A stretch of 64,000 nucleotides of DNA from Moraxella sp. (GCA_030528385.1 JAUMYZ010000001.1:1-64000); one strand, 5' to 3'. Numbered from the stretch's first letter, positions 50,256-59,551 are shown. Program-made: numbers and translations. The notes: generated by a model from the sequence alone, not told the origin.

Positions 50256-50912
50256 ATGTCCATAGATTTTAGCGCCCAACGCTTGTCTTATGAAAAGGAC
50301 GAGCTGATTGAACAAAACATCGCCGATACGCCTTATCCTTTGCTGCAACAATGGGTGCAAGACGCGGTCGCTGAGCAAATTGGCGAAGTTTATGCGTTTA
50401 GTTTGGCGACCTGTGGAGCGGACATGCGTCCAAGTGTGCGCACGCTTTTGATGCGTCAGATTGTGTCTGGCGATGATGGTGGCATTGAGATGGTGTTTTA
50501 TAGCAATTATGACAGCCAAAAAGGACAGGATTTGACACAAAATCCTTATGCCGAAGCGCTGTTTTTTTGGGGGAGTCTTGAGCGTCAGCTGCGTGCGTCG
50601 GGACGCATAGAGCGCTTAAGTCGTGAGCACTCCGCCAAGTATTTTGGCTCGCGCCCTTTGGACAGTCAGTTGGCGGCTTGGGTGAGCAGTCCCCAAAGCG
50701 GCGTGGTAGATGGTCGCAAGACGATGGAGCAAAGATTTGTTGCTCTAAGTGAGCAGTACCAAGGCGCTGTGCCGCTGCCTGCATTCTGGGGTGGGTATCG
50801 TTTATTGGTGGATAAGATTGAGTTTTGGCAGGGGCGAGCCAATCGCATGCACGACCGCATTGTTTATCACAAAGCAGATAAAGGCTGGACGCGCCAAAGA
50901 TTGTTGCCGTAG
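50256..50912 (+). CDS. pdxH: Pyridoxamine/pyridoxine 5'-phosphate oxidase
   Basis: FMN enzyme, last step in making pyridoxal phosphate and part of its salvage. 218 residues, with FMN-binding RPSVRTLLMRQI, YSNYDSQKGQDLTQNPYAEALFFW, and the conserved C-terminus FWQGRANRMHDRIVYH...W.RQRLLP. Together with pdxB at 3317 this shows the DXP-dependent pathway. AAGGTGG lies 8 bases upstream of the ATG. Confidence 0.97.
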   Translation: MSIDFSAQRLSYEKDELIEQNIADTPYPLLQQWVQDAVAEQIGEVYAFSLATCGADMRPSVRTLLMRQIVSGDDGGIEMVFYSNYDSQKGQDLTQNPYAEALFFWGSLERQLRASGRIERLSREHSAKYFGSRPLDSQLAAWVSSPQSGVVDGRKTMEQRFVALSEQYQGAVPLPAFWGGYRLLVDKIEFWQGRANRMHDRIVYHKADKGWTRQRLLP

Positions 50913-50929
50913 CGGAATTTGGGCGTTTT

Positions 50930-51805
50930 ATGAAAGAGCGTTGCCACAAGTTTTTGTTGACATACAAAAATGCCATTATCAAACGCGTGCTGGCTTTGCT
51001 GGTCGTGCTGCTTGTGATTGCTTATAGTTATGTGCTAAAAGTGGTGGAATATCGCTTTGTGGATATGGACAATTTGCAGCTGGGCAACAGCTATCTTCAG
51101 CAGTCGTCCAAACGCCTAAGTATGGCGCTCATCACCGATTTGCATTCTTGTTATTATGGCAACAATCAACAAATACTGGTTGAAAAACTGCAAACCAAAC
51201 AACCCGATGTGATATTGTTAGGCGGTGATATTTATGACGACCAACTGCCCTTTGACAATGCCGACAAACTGCTGGCGCAGCTGGCTGACATTGCGCCCAC
51301 GTTTTATGTGGATGGCAATCATGAAAATTGGTTGTCTCGGGCAGATTATGACGACGTCATGCGACGCATAAGACAACATCGCGTCCATATTTTGCATGGC
51401 AAACAAGCACACATTCCTGACAGTAATGTGTATGTTTATGGGGTGTCTGACCCTGATGGCGGTGCGTTTGAGCGCGACTTACAAAACGTTGCCAAACAAC
51501 TAAACCCAAACAACGTCAATATCTTGCTGACGCACCGCCCTGAGCGCATTGATGAGTATCGTCGGTATGCTTTTGATGTGGTTTTGGCAGGTCATGCCCA
51601 CGGTGGGCAGTGGCGCGTGCCGTTTTTGCTCAATGGTGTGTATGCTCCCAATCAGGGTTTTTTGCCCAAATATGCAGGTGGTTTGTATGAATTTGACCGC
51701 CAAAAACTCATCGTCAGTCGTGGGCTGGCAAGAGAAAGCACCCAAGTGCCACGCCTTTTTAATCGCCCAGAGCTGGTGTTTATTGAGCTGATTGCGCGGC
51801 ACTAA
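50930..51805 (+). CDS. Membrane-anchored metallophosphoesterase (YkuE/YaeI-like)
   Basis: 291 residues. An N-terminal membrane helix (about 21-37) precedes a calcineurin-like domain: metal ligands in LITDLHSCYYG, LLGGDIYDD, VDGNHENWL and GHAHGGQWRVPF. Relatives such as YaeI act on UDP-2,3-diacylglucosamine or phosphodiesters; the substrate here is open. 17 bases after pdxH, same strand, likely cotranscribed. Confidence 0.87.
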   Translation: MKERCHKFLLTYKNAIIKRVLALLVVLLVIAYSYVLKVVEYRFVDMDNLQLGNSYLQQSSKRLSMALITDLHSCYYGNNQQILVEKLQTKQPDVILLGGDIYDDQLPFDNADKLLAQLADIAPTFYVDGNHENWLSRADYDDVMRRIRQHRVHILHGKQAHIPDSNVYVYGVSDPDGGAFERDLQNVAKQLNPNNVNILLTHRPERIDEYRRYAFDVVLAGHAHGGQWRVPFLLNGVYAPNQGFLPKYAGGLYEFDRQKLIVSRGLARESTQVPRLFNRPELVFIELIARH

Positions 51806-51877
51806 ATTGAGCTAGGGGTTGTTTGTCTGTGGCGCAGGTTTGATTTATTTTAACCCCACTTTAAAAAGGAGAGAGAG

Positions 51878-53509
51878 ATGAAAAAATCATTATTGGCACT
51901 GAGCGTGTTGCTGCTGCTGACGAGTTGTTCAAAAAACGTACAAAAAGAAAGCAGCGCCCAACCCATGCCCGAACCGCTGATAGAGACCGCCAAAGAAGCG
52001 ATGGTGGTGGACATGGCGGTTGGTCAAAGTGTCCAGCCTGCGCCAGCCATGCGCTATGCCGCGCAAAGTGAATACATCAGACCCACTCAAAATACCGAAA
52101 AATATCAGCACCTTGAGCAAAACCCTGTACAAAGCGTTGTCCAAGCGCCTGTCTCCACATTCAGTGTGGACGTGGACACTGGCAGTTATGCCAATGTGCG
52201 CCGTTTTTTAAACGATGGTCGCTTGCCGCCAGCAGCTGCGGTGCGCCACGAAGAATTCATCAATTATTTTGATTATCAGTATCAACAGCCCAAAGACGGT
52301 CAGCCTTTTGCGGTGCACAGCGCGGTGTTTGACTCGCCATGGCAAGCAAACGCCAAAATCATTCGTATTGGCATCAAAGGCAAAGAAAGCACCGTACAGG
52401 CATTGCCCCCTGCCAATTTGGTATTTTTGGTGGACGTGTCAGGCAGCATGAGCGATGACAATAAATTGGCGCTTGCCAAACAAACGTTGCGTCTGTTGAC
52501 CGAGCAAATGCGTCCTGTGGATACCATCACGCTGATTACTTATGCCAATGGCGAAAAGCTGGTGTTAGAGCCCACCAAGGGCAGCCAAGCAAACAAAGCG
52601 ACCATTTTGCGTGCCATCAATGGCTTGTCTGCAGGTGGCGCAACGGCAGGCGAGCGGGCGATACACATGGCATACGAGCAAGCCCAAAAATCCTACATCA
52701 AAGATGGCATTAACCGTATTTTACTCTTGACCGATGGCGATTTTAATGTGGGCATTACCGATTTTGAGACCCTAAAAGGCATGGTTGCCCAAAAGCGCAA
52801 GGCGGGAATTTCGCTGTCCACTTTTGGTTTTGGGGTGGGAAATTATAATGAACAGCTGATGGAGCAACTGGCGGACGCAGGCGATGGCAATTACAGCTAT
52901 ATTGACAACAAAAACGAAGCTAAAAAAGTGTTGCAGCGCCAACTGTCTAGCACCCTTGCCACCATCGCCCAAGACGTCAAGGTACAAGTGGAGTTTAATC
53001 CTGCCACCGTCAAAGAATACCGTTTGGTGGGCTACGAAAATCGTATGCTCAGTCAAGAAGATTTTAATAATGACAAGGTGGACGCAGGTGATATTGGTGC
53101 AGGGCACAGCGTTACGGCGCTGTATGAAATTATCCCAGCAGGCGTGCAAGGTTGGTTAAATGACAGCCGTTATCAAAGTGTTCCCAGTGTCAAAGGCAAT
53201 GACAATGAGTACGCGCACCTTGCTATTCGCTACAAACTGCCCAATCAAGACAAAAGTATGTTGCTAAGCCGACCCATCAAGGTGGGTAGCGTGCCTTTTG
53301 CTCAAGCCGATAATGACAGCAAATGGGCGCTGGCAACCGCCAGTTTTGCTGAGCTGTTAAGGGGTGGCAAATACGCTGGTAACATGACTTATCAAAAGGT
53401 CATAGAGCTTGCCAAGAGCACCAAAGGCAGCGACCCTTATGGTCTTAAAGAAGAGTTTGTGGAATTGGTAAAAATCGCTGACAGCCTAAGCAACCAAAAG
53501 CCCAACTGA
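51878..53509 (+). CDS. von Willebrand factor A domain lipoprotein (YfbK-like)
   Basis: 543 residues. Signal peptide with lipobox (LLLLTSCS, Cys at 17), a linker, the VWF N-terminal domain with STFSVDVDTGSYANVRRFLNDG, then a VWA domain (about 180-360) whose MIDAS motif is DVSGSMSDDNK, and a DUF3520 C-terminal domain. The order is exactly that of YfbK. Attached to a membrane on the periplasmic or outer side. Function of the family is not established. GGAGAGAG precedes the ATG. Confidence 0.9.
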   Translation: MKKSLLALSVLLLLTSCSKNVQKESSAQPMPEPLIETAKEAMVVDMAVGQSVQPAPAMRYAAQSEYIRPTQNTEKYQHLEQNPVQSVVQAPVSTFSVDVDTGSYANVRRFLNDGRLPPAAAVRHEEFINYFDYQYQQPKDGQPFAVHSAVFDSPWQANAKIIRIGIKGKESTVQALPPANLVFLVDVSGSMSDDNKLALAKQTLRLLTEQMRPVDTITLITYANGEKLVLEPTKGSQANKATILRAINGLSAGGATAGERAIHMAYEQAQKSYIKDGINRILLLTDGDFNVGITDFETLKGMVAQKRKAGISLSTFGFGVGNYNEQLMEQLADAGDGNYSYIDNKNEAKKVLQRQLSSTLATIAQDVKVQVEFNPATVKEYRLVGYENRMLSQEDFNNDKVDAGDIGAGHSVTALYEIIPAGVQGWLNDSRYQSVPSVKGNDNEYAHLAIRYKLPNQDKSMLLSRPIKVGSVPFAQADNDSKWALATASFAELLRGGKYAGNMTYQKVIELAKSTKGSDPYGLKEEFVELVKIADSLSNQKPN

Positions 53510-53526
53510 CGGTGTTGATTGTTGAT

Positions 53527-53553
53527 ATGCCCAGCAACTCGCTGGGCATTTTT
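53527..53553 (+). terminator. Terminator after the VWA lipoprotein gene
   Basis: ATGCCCAGC and GCTGGGCAT form a perfect 9-bp stem with a 5-base loop and TTTTTG tail. Confidence 0.92.
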
Positions 53554-53674
53554 GTAATGTTATATCATAAAATTTATATAAAAAACAATGACTTAGTTTG
53601 ATTTTATGCTTTACAAGAGACCAAAGAAGGCGTATAATTATTCCAACTTCACTGTTATATAAAGAGAGCATTTT

Positions 53675-54013
53675 ATGAGCTGTCAAATTCACAAAGATCA
53701 CGACCACGTTCATCAAGCAGGTTGCGGGCATACCGCCATTCGTCATGGCGACCATATTGATTATTTGCATGATGGTCATCTGCATCATCCCCACGATGGA
53801 CATTATGATGAACACCGTTTAGAAGTCAACGACACCAATCCTGATGGCTGTCGTCCTGTGCATATTTGCGGCGAGCACGTGCATGGCGAAGGTTGTGGGC
53901 ACGAAGCCGTTCCGCACGGCGACCATATTGATTATTTGGTGGATGGACGACTGCACCACCAGCACGGCGACCACTGCGACGACCATGGTCCTGTAGAGAT
54001 TGTGCGCCCTTAG
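53675..54013 (+). CDS. Histidine-rich tandem-repeat protein, probable metal binder
   Basis: 112 residues, of which about a quarter are His. Two repeats share the pattern CGH-A--HGDHIDYL-DG-LHH (about 17-40 and 75-98), plus Cys in GCGH. Small cytoplasmic protein, no signal peptide. The pattern occurs in short proteins of several bacteria; zinc, nickel or copper binding is inferred from composition. A half-site TGTTATA at 53652-53658 resembles half of a Zur operator. AGAGAG 8 bases before the ATG. Confidence 0.8.
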   Translation: MSCQIHKDHDHVHQAGCGHTAIRHGDHIDYLHDGHLHHPHDGHYDEHRLEVNDTNPDGCRPVHICGEHVHGEGCGHEAVPHGDHIDYLVDGRLHHQHGDHCDDHGPVEIVRP

Positions 54014-54026
54014 TCGTGGTTTTTAT

Positions 54027-54054
54027 AAGCCCAACCCAGTGGTTGGGCTTTTTT
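54027..54054 (+). terminator. Terminator after the His-rich gene
   Basis: AAGCCCAACC, loop CAGT, GGTTGGGCTT and four more T. It ends 5 bases before the convergent fixH-like stop. Confidence 0.92.
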
Positions 54055-54059
54055 GTGGG

Positions 54060-54644
54060 TTATTGTTGGCTGCGTTTGTGGCGCTGGTCTGGCAATGTTT
54101 GGTTGGTTTGTCCAAAGGCAGAAAGCGGGTGAAAGACGACATTTTTGGCGGGCAGTTTCTGGCTGTGTACCAAGCGCCATTTTTGTTCGTCGCTGCTGAT
54201 GTGTAGATAATATTTGGCTGGCAGCTCATCAATCGTGGTTGTGCCGTGATACAAGTTGTCCAAGCCGCGCGTCAGTACAAAATCTCGGTCTTTGTGTTTG
54301 TCGGTGGCGTGCGAGATGGTTACCGTCAAAGTGGTCGGTTGTGGCAAGTGGTGGGTGGTGCTGTCTTGGCGAAGCTCAAACATAACATCATCACCATCAA
54401 AGCGCATTATCCCATGCAGCCCCAAATCATAAGCCAGCTGGTCTTTAGAAGCGTCTTGATAGAGCGTTTTGCCATCCATATACCAGTCGTCGCGCACGGT
54501 GCTGTCTTTGATTTTGACCGCAAAAACAATAAAAAACAAGCACGCCACCACCACAAAGGCGGGCAGCCCGATGACAAATATCACCAGCAGGTAGTTTTTG
54601 TACCATGGTTTTTTGGTGGGGTTTGGCAAGTTGGTTGTTGTCAT
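54060..54644 (-). CDS. FixH family protein
   Basis: About 194 residues. One N-terminal helix (LLVIFVIGLPAFVVVACLFFIVFAV, about 18-42), then a periplasmic domain with DDWYMDGK and a beta-rich stretch, as in FixH. FixH works with FixGIS in assembly of cbb3 oxidase copper centres. The ccoNOPQ and fixG genes are not in the window. Start at the ATG at 54644; the frame is open 14 codons further upstream. Confidence 0.85.
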   Translation of the reverse strand: MTTTNLPNPTKKPWYKNYLLVIFVIGLPAFVVVACLFFIVFAVKIKDSTVRDDWYMDGKTLYQDASKDQLAYDLGLHGIMRFDGDDVMFELRQDSTTHHLPQPTTLTVTISHATDKHKDRDFVLTRGLDNLYHGTTTIDELPAKYYLHISSDEQKWRLVHSQKLPAKNVVFHPLSAFGQTNQTLPDQRHKRSQQ

Positions 54645-54713
54645 GTCAAAAACGATTCTTTTAAATAGATGATGGCAGCAAAGCAAATCATTGTAACACA
54701 GATTGAGTGCTGT

Positions 54714-55409
54714 TTAGGGGCTTTTCTTTTTTTTGAGCAAAACCAGCAGTGCGCCATTGCCGCCATCATTGGCGGGGGCAGAAACAAACGCCATCACGCT
54801 GGGAATTTGGCGCAACCAACCATTGACGCAAGTTTTGATGATGGCATCTGTGCCTTTGCCATGGACGATTTTGACCACCGTTTCGCCGTTATTTAGGGCG
54901 TTGTTGATGAGTGTGGTTACGCCTGCTCGGGCATCATCTATGCTTGAGCCGTGCAAATCCACCGCATCATACCAGCGCAGTTTGCCTTGTTTGAGTTGTT
55001 CAAAGATTTTGTTTTGTAGGGTGGGTTGTTTGTAACTTAAGAACGCTTCACCAGCAACAGGGTTGAGCAAAGCCTGCATGTCGGACAAGGCGTGTGTTTG
55101 CTCATTATCCATGCCTTGGGCGCTGGCGCGGCGAAATAGGGCGTTGTCGTTAGCTTTGGCTTTGTTTGTTTGGTGTCCGACGGTTTTGTCGTGCTTTAGG
55201 GGGCGCACGCCTTGCATGGCTTGCATAAACAGCACTTTGTCTTCGTCCACGTATTGTTCGCCCAAGCGCTTAACTTGCCCTTTGATGTGCTTTTGGCTCG
55301 GTAGCGGTGTGCTGCTGGGTTTGTTATCGTCGCTTGGCGTGGCAGGAGCGCTCAAGGTTTTGAGTTGGCGTTGGGTTTCTTTGGACAACAAATCTTTAAA
55401 GGTGGTCAT
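54714..55409 (-). CDS. Smr domain protein (YdaL-like)
   Basis: 231 residues: a charged, flexible N-terminal half and a C-terminal Smr domain (about 145-228) with AVDLHGSSIDDA, IVHGKGTDA and APANDGGNGALLVLL. Smr domains have nicking or RNA-cleaving activity in studied examples. The DLHG and HGKG motifs are complete. Lacks the MutS2 ATPase part. Often annotated as DNA endonuclease SmrA/YdaL. Confidence 0.9.
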   Translation of the reverse strand: MTTFKDLLSKETQRQLKTLSAPATPSDDNKPSSTPLPSQKHIKGQVKRLGEQYVDEDKVLFMQAMQGVRPLKHDKTVGHQTNKAKANDNALFRRASAQGMDNEQTHALSDMQALLNPVAGEAFLSYKQPTLQNKIFEQLKQGKLRWYDAVDLHGSSIDDARAGVTTLINNALNNGETVVKIVHGKGTDAIIKTCVNGWLRQIPSVMAFVSAPANDGGNGALLVLLKKKKSP

Positions 55410-55455
55410 AAAAATAGCAAACTGTAAAAAGTATCAATTATAGCATAATTTGCCA

Positions 55456-56322
55456 TCAATGTTGGCGACTGCTTAAGATGCCACTGACGATAATGACACC
55501 AATGCCAATCAGCACCTGCAAACTAAGCATTTCATCAAACAACACAATATCAAACAGCACCGCAAAGACAATGACCAAATAGCTCAATGTTGCCACCACA
55601 AACTTGCGTCCCACTTGATAAGCATAAGTCATGAGCAGTTGTCCTGCCAACGCCATCACACCGATGCCCACGATATGGGGCAGATTTTCCCATGTTATGG
55701 GGCTAAAGCCAGCATACCACGCCAGTGCTCCTGCAATGATGGTGGACAATAGCGAAAAATAAAACACAATCCGCCATGCAGGCTCACCAAGCAAACTAAG
55801 TTCGCGCACTTGCAAATAGGCATAACCACTGATGGCGCCGCTGGCAAGCCCAATCACCATGGCAAAAGTGTCGCCACTTGCGCTGGGATTGAGCAGTGTT
55901 ATCACCCCAACAAAGCCCAGTACCAAGGCGACCCATGTGCTTTTGGACGGTGTTTGTTTTAAGATGATGATGGAAAATAAACCCAAAAATAACGCAGACG
56001 TGTTTTGCAGGGTGCTGGCGGTGGCAAGGGGCAAATGCAGCACCACATAAAAATTCATCAGCAGAGCGACCGACCCCGCCAGCGACCGCCAAAAATGCGC
56101 TTTTGGGTAACGGGTACGAAAATCTCTGCCCTTGATAAAGGAAAATCCACCCAACAGCACCAGCGAAAACGCCACGCGCCAAAAGGTGATTTCGTAGCTG
56201 TTCATGGCAAACTTTTGTCCTGCCAACTTGATAAAGACAAGCATTAGCGCAAAGCACAAAGCCGCCAGCACCATATAGAGTGAGCCTAGTATTGAGCCTG
56301 TGTCGGTACCTTGGTTGTTCAT
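55456..56322 (-). CDS. EamA/DMT family transporter
   Basis: 288 residues with ten hydrophobic helices in two EamA repeats; FWRVAFSLVLLGGFSFI and ALFLGLFSIIILKQTPSKSTWVALVLGFVGV are typical of the first repeat, and EMLSLQVLIGIGVIIVSGIL of the second. Substrate unknown (metabolite exporters are common here). No close partner genes. Confidence 0.88.
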   Translation of the reverse strand: MNNQGTDTGSILGSLYMVLAALCFALMLVFIKLAGQKFAMNSYEITFWRVAFSLVLLGGFSFIKGRDFRTRYPKAHFWRSLAGSVALLMNFYVVLHLPLATASTLQNTSALFLGLFSIIILKQTPSKSTWVALVLGFVGVITLLNPSASGDTFAMVIGLASGAISGYAYLQVRELSLLGEPAWRIVFYFSLLSTIIAGALAWYAGFSPITWENLPHIVGIGVMALAGQLLMTYAYQVGRKFVVATLSYLVIVFAVLFDIVLFDEMLSLQVLIGIGVIIVSGILSSRQH

Positions 56323-56375
56323 AGGGCTTAAAAACCGCCTACATGGATAGACGGTTGTTGTAGGGGCTTAGAGTA

Positions 56376-56912
56376 TTATAGGCTAGATAGTAGTTTGTCG
56401 GCGGCGTTATTTAGTGTGCTGGCTGTCTCATCGTCAAAGCGCCCATCGTTAAAACGCTCAAAAAATGAGCCGATTGCCACTTGCTCAACCAGTTTGCCAT
56501 TGTGGTAGCCAAGCATATTTGCCAGCCAGTTGTTGGCATTGATTGCCCCTTGCTTACCAGGGGAAGTGCTAAGCAGTAGCACAGGTCTGCCAGCGAAAAT
56601 CTTGTGTTCGCCACGGTCAAAGCGAGTTGCCCAGTCAAAGAGATTTTTAAATTGAGCAGGTACGTTGCTGTTGTGTTCAGGGGTGGCAATGATGATGGCG
56701 TCGCTGTCGTCAATGAGTTTGAAGAATTGAGCCAGTTTATCAGGAAAACCTAGCTTTTCTTTGTCATTGCTATAAAAAGGCAGATCAAACTCACCAGCGT
56801 GGTGACTGATGACGCTGTGTGTGTCTGTCAGGTATGCTTTGATGTGGGTCAGCAGTTGGGCATTGATGGAAGTTGAGCTGTTGCTTGCGTTGAAGCTTAA
56901 AATGGTTGCCAC
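56376..56912 (-). CDS. NADPH-dependent FMN reductase
   Basis: 178 residues, flavodoxin-like fold. ATILSFNASNSSTSINAQLL is the FMN phosphate loop and DAIIIATPEHNSNVPAQFKNLFDWATR the second FMN contact, which place it in the ArsH/SsuE/YieF group. Probably a soluble flavin or quinone reductase; the physiological partner is unknown. Confidence 0.88.
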   Translation of the reverse strand: MATILSFNASNSSTSINAQLLTHIKAYLTDTHSVISHHAGEFDLPFYSNDKEKLGFPDKLAQFFKLIDDSDAIIIATPEHNSNVPAQFKNLFDWATRFDRGEHKIFAGRPVLLLSTSPGKQGAINANNWLANMLGYHNGKLVEQVAIGSFFERFNDGRFDDETASTLNNAADKLLSSL

Positions 56913-56950
56913 GATAAGTTCTCCAAATAAAGTATTAGGATGAAGTGGGT

Positions 56951-58030
56951 TTAACGGTCGACCAGATGGGTTTTGACCGTTTTAGCAAATTCACGCAGCA
57001 CATCGGCGGTGGTCTGCCAATCCAAACAGCCGTCCGTTACCGATTTGCCATATTCTAACTGCGATAAATCGGCAGGGATATTTTGGCGACCGCCCTTTAG
57101 GTGGCTTTCAATCATCAGACCCATGATGGATTTGTTGCCATTTTGGATTTGGTTGGCGATGTTTTGGATGACCATGGGCTGCAAATAGGGGTCTTTGCCA
57201 GAATTGGCGTGGCTGGCGTCTACCATGATTTTGCCCGAAGTTTTGCCTTTGGCAAGTTCGTTTTCGGCAGCAGCGATGGCGGTTTGGTCATAGTTGGGTT
57301 GGTCGTTGCCGCCGCGCAGCACCACATGGGCGTAGCGGTTGCCTTTGGATTTGATGACGCACACTTGACCGTCTGATGACAATCCCAAAAAGCTGTGCCC
57401 TGATTGTACCGCTTGCATGGCGTTGACCGCCACCGTCATGCTGCCGTCTGTGCCGTTTTTAAAGCCCACAGGGCAGGACAGTCCAGAGCTCATCTCACGG
57501 TGGGTTTGGCTCTCGGTGGTACGTGCGCCGATGGCTGACCAGCTGATTAAATCTTGCATGTATTGGGGAGTGTTGGGGTCAAGCGCTTCGGTGGCGCAAG
57601 GCAAGCCCTTTTCGTTGAGCTCAAGCAAGAGTTTGCGCGCCATGCCCAATCCCTTTTCTATGTCAAAGCTGTCGTCCATGTTGGGGTCATTGATAAGTCC
57701 TTTCCAGCCTGTGGTGGTGCGGGGTTTTTCAAAATAGACGCGCATGACGATGAATAATTCGCCCGACAACTCTTGAGCCAGCGCTTTGAGTTTGTCTGCG
57801 TATTCGTGTGCGGCATTGACGTCATGAATGGAGCAAGGGCCTACCACCACCAAAATGCGTTTGTCAATGCCGTCTAGAATGTTCTGAATGGTTGTGCGTC
57901 CGTTTAAGACGGTGTCAAAGGCTTGGCTAGAGAGTGGATACTGGCGTTTGAGCATGCTGGGGGTGATGAGCGGAATGAACTGTTCAATATTGACGTCATC
58001 AATCTCTATGTGATGGGTTAAAAATGACAT
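56951..58030 (-). CDS. aroG: 3-deoxy-7-phosphoheptulonate synthase (DAHP synthase, class I)
   Basis: Condenses phosphoenolpyruvate and erythrose-4-phosphate, first step of aromatic amino-acid synthesis. 359 residues: VVGPCSIHDVNAAHEYA near 62 with metal Cys, RVYFEKPRTTTGWKGLI, GARTTESQTHRE, and VDASHANSGKDP. A class I AroG/F/H enzyme; which amino acid inhibits it cannot be told reliably. Single gene with terminator-like spacing on both sides. Confidence 0.95.
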   Translation of the reverse strand: MSFLTHHIEIDDVNIEQFIPLITPSMLKRQYPLSSQAFDTVLNGRTTIQNILDGIDKRILVVVGPCSIHDVNAAHEYADKLKALAQELSGELFIVMRVYFEKPRTTTGWKGLINDPNMDDSFDIEKGLGMARKLLLELNEKGLPCATEALDPNTPQYMQDLISWSAIGARTTESQTHREMSSGLSCPVGFKNGTDGSMTVAVNAMQAVQSGHSFLGLSSDGQVCVIKSKGNRYAHVVLRGGNDQPNYDQTAIAAAENELAKGKTSGKIMVDASHANSGKDPYLQPMVIQNIANQIQNGNKSIMGLMIESHLKGGRQNIPADLSQLEYGKSVTDGCLDWQTTADVLREFAKTVKTHLVDR

Positions 58031-58137
58031 AAGGCTTGCCTATCTGGGTTGCTCTAAAGATAAAAATGGCGACTATTATGCCATGCTGTCTGCCTGTTTT
58101 ACAAGCAAAAATTTACCAAGAAAGTAAGCAAAGATGA

Positions 58138-58172
58138 ACAAAAAGACCACCCAACAACGTCGGATGGTCTTA
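58138..58172 (-). terminator. Terminator after the alcohol dehydrogenase gene
   Basis: Read leftward, AAGACCA (58165-58171) pairs with TGGTCTT (58143-58149), followed by TTTTG. It lies 13 bases after the adh stop. Confidence 0.75.
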
Positions 58173-58184
58173 GTGGTTTTTGGG

Positions 58185-59231
58185 TTAATGGTGAGCACAA
58201 TCACAAGGCGCTTTCATGTCAATCACCATGCGTCCTTGGATTTTGCCGTCTTTCATTTCTTGGAAAATGTCATTGGTTTCGGCAAGGCTGCGTTTTTGTA
58301 CCACGGGCACAACCAAGCCTTCTGCACCAAATTGGAAGGCTTCTGCCAAATCTTGGCGTGTGCCCACCAGTGAGCCCACCACTTCAATGCCATCAAGAAC
58401 GATGCGCGGAATGGACAAATCCATGCTTTCGGGGGGCAAACCAACAGCCACAACGCGACCGCCTGCACGTACGCAGTCCACGCCAGAGTTAAAGGCGGCT
58501 TTTGAGACGGCGGTTACAACCGCAGCATGAGCACCACCCACTTTTTCTTGGATAAATTTGCCAGCGTCTTCTTTATTGGGATTGACCACCAAATCTGCCC
58601 CCACTTCTTTGGCGAGTGCCAATTTGTCGTCATTGACATCAACGGCCACCACGTGAGCACCAAAGACTTTTTTGGCGTATTGTACGCCTAGGTTGCCCAA
58701 TCCGCCAGCGCCATAAATGGCAATCCACTGACCAGGTCGCACGCCAGAGACTTTGATGGCTTTGTAGGTGGTAACGCCTGCACAAGTGATGGAGCTGGCT
58801 TGGGCGGGGTCTAAGCCTTCGGGAACTTTGACGGCATAATCGGCGTCCACAATGCAATGGGTTGCCATGCCACCATCGGCGGTATAACCAGCATTGAGCA
58901 CGGTGCGACACAGCGTTTCACGCCCGCTGTTACAGTATTCGCAGCAGCCACAGCTTTTAAACAGCCAAGCGATACTGACGCGGTCGCCCACTTTTAGGGC
59001 GCTGACATCGTCAGCAACTTGAGTAACGACACCAATCCCTTCGTGACCCAAAACGCGCCCTGGTTTTTTGCCATAATCGCCCGCTGCCACATGCAAATCG
59101 GTATGGCAAACACCACAATACTCCACTTCTACCAAGGCTTCATTGCTCTGTAGGGGGCGAATGTCTTTTTCAATGATGTCAACATTGCCATCACAGTTGG
59201 CGCTTACAACAGCGGCTTTCATTTTTGCCAT
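58185..59231 (-). CDS. adhP: Zinc-dependent alcohol dehydrogenase (AdhP-like)
   Basis: 348 residues, medium-chain dehydrogenase. Catalytic zinc ligands in [18 protein letters not shown] and GHEGIGVV, structural zinc cysteines in [18 protein letters not shown] motif [15 protein letters not shown] near 175. Closest to ethanol-active AdhP. The last residues, CDCAHH, form an unusual extra Cys/His cluster that could bind a metal. AGGAG precedes the ATG. A Zur-like operator lies 100 bases upstream. Confidence 0.93.
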   Translation of the reverse strand: MAKMKAAVVSANCDGNVDIIEKDIRPLQSNEALVEVEYCGVCHTDLHVAAGDYGKKPGRVLGHEGIGVVTQVADDVSALKVGDRVSIAWLFKSCGCCEYCNSGRETLCRTVLNAGYTADGGMATHCIVDADYAVKVPEGLDPAQASSITCAGVTTYKAIKVSGVRPGQWIAIYGAGGLGNLGVQYAKKVFGAHVVAVDVNDDKLALAKEVGADLVVNPNKEDAGKFIQEKVGGAHAAVVTAVSKAAFNSGVDCVRAGGRVVAVGLPPESMDLSIPRIVLDGIEVVGSLVGTRQDLAEAFQFGAEGLVVPVVQKRSLAETNDIFQEMKDGKIQGRMVIDMKAPCDCAHH

Positions 59232-59265
59232 GATGCACTCCTATCAAGTATTAAGGCTTATCACA

Positions 59266-59294
59266 AGTATGCGCTTATCTGTCGAGAAAGTCAA
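59266..59294 (-). promoter_or_regulatory. Promoter of the alcohol dehydrogenase gene
   Basis: Minus-strand TTGACT (59289-59294), 17-base spacer, CATACT (59266-59271), about 30 bases before the ATG. A good -35 and a weak -10. Confidence 0.55.
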
Positions 59295-59332
59295 TGTTTT
59301 TGTCTATAAAAAGCAAATAAAAATCAATTAGT

Positions 59333-59351
59333 TATGTTATAAAATAACATA
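59333..59351. promoter_or_regulatory. Zur-like operator
   Basis: TATGTTAT-AAA-ATAACATA is a perfect palindrome. The inner 17 bases, ATGTTATAAAATAACAT, differ at one position from the gammaproteobacterial Zur consensus as I know it. It lies in the 320-base gap between adh and ispB, upstream of the predicted -35 boxes of both, so the controlled gene is not settled; the zinc enzyme is the logical one. Confidence 0.6.
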
Positions 59352-59456
59352 TTTACTGAGCGACTAAGATGGACGGATTTTGGTTGCTGGTGGACGGTAA
59401 ATTTGCTTGAATTGTGTGGGTTGATGGGAAAATTTGGCGACTTTGTCGGCATGTTT

Positions 59457-59485
59457 TTGAGTAAAATGGTGGACTGTGATATGAT
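59457..59485 (+). promoter_or_regulatory. Promoter of ispB
   Basis: TTGAGT (59457-59462), 17-base spacer, TATGAT (59480-59485), giving a leader of about 60 bases. No Shine-Dalgarno sequence stands before the ispB ATG, only AAGA. Confidence 0.65.
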
Positions 59486-59551
59486 AAGCAGATTTTTGAT
59501 AAATAATCACCAAAATTTTTAAAAAATTCTTTTTATTCAACAAGATAATTT

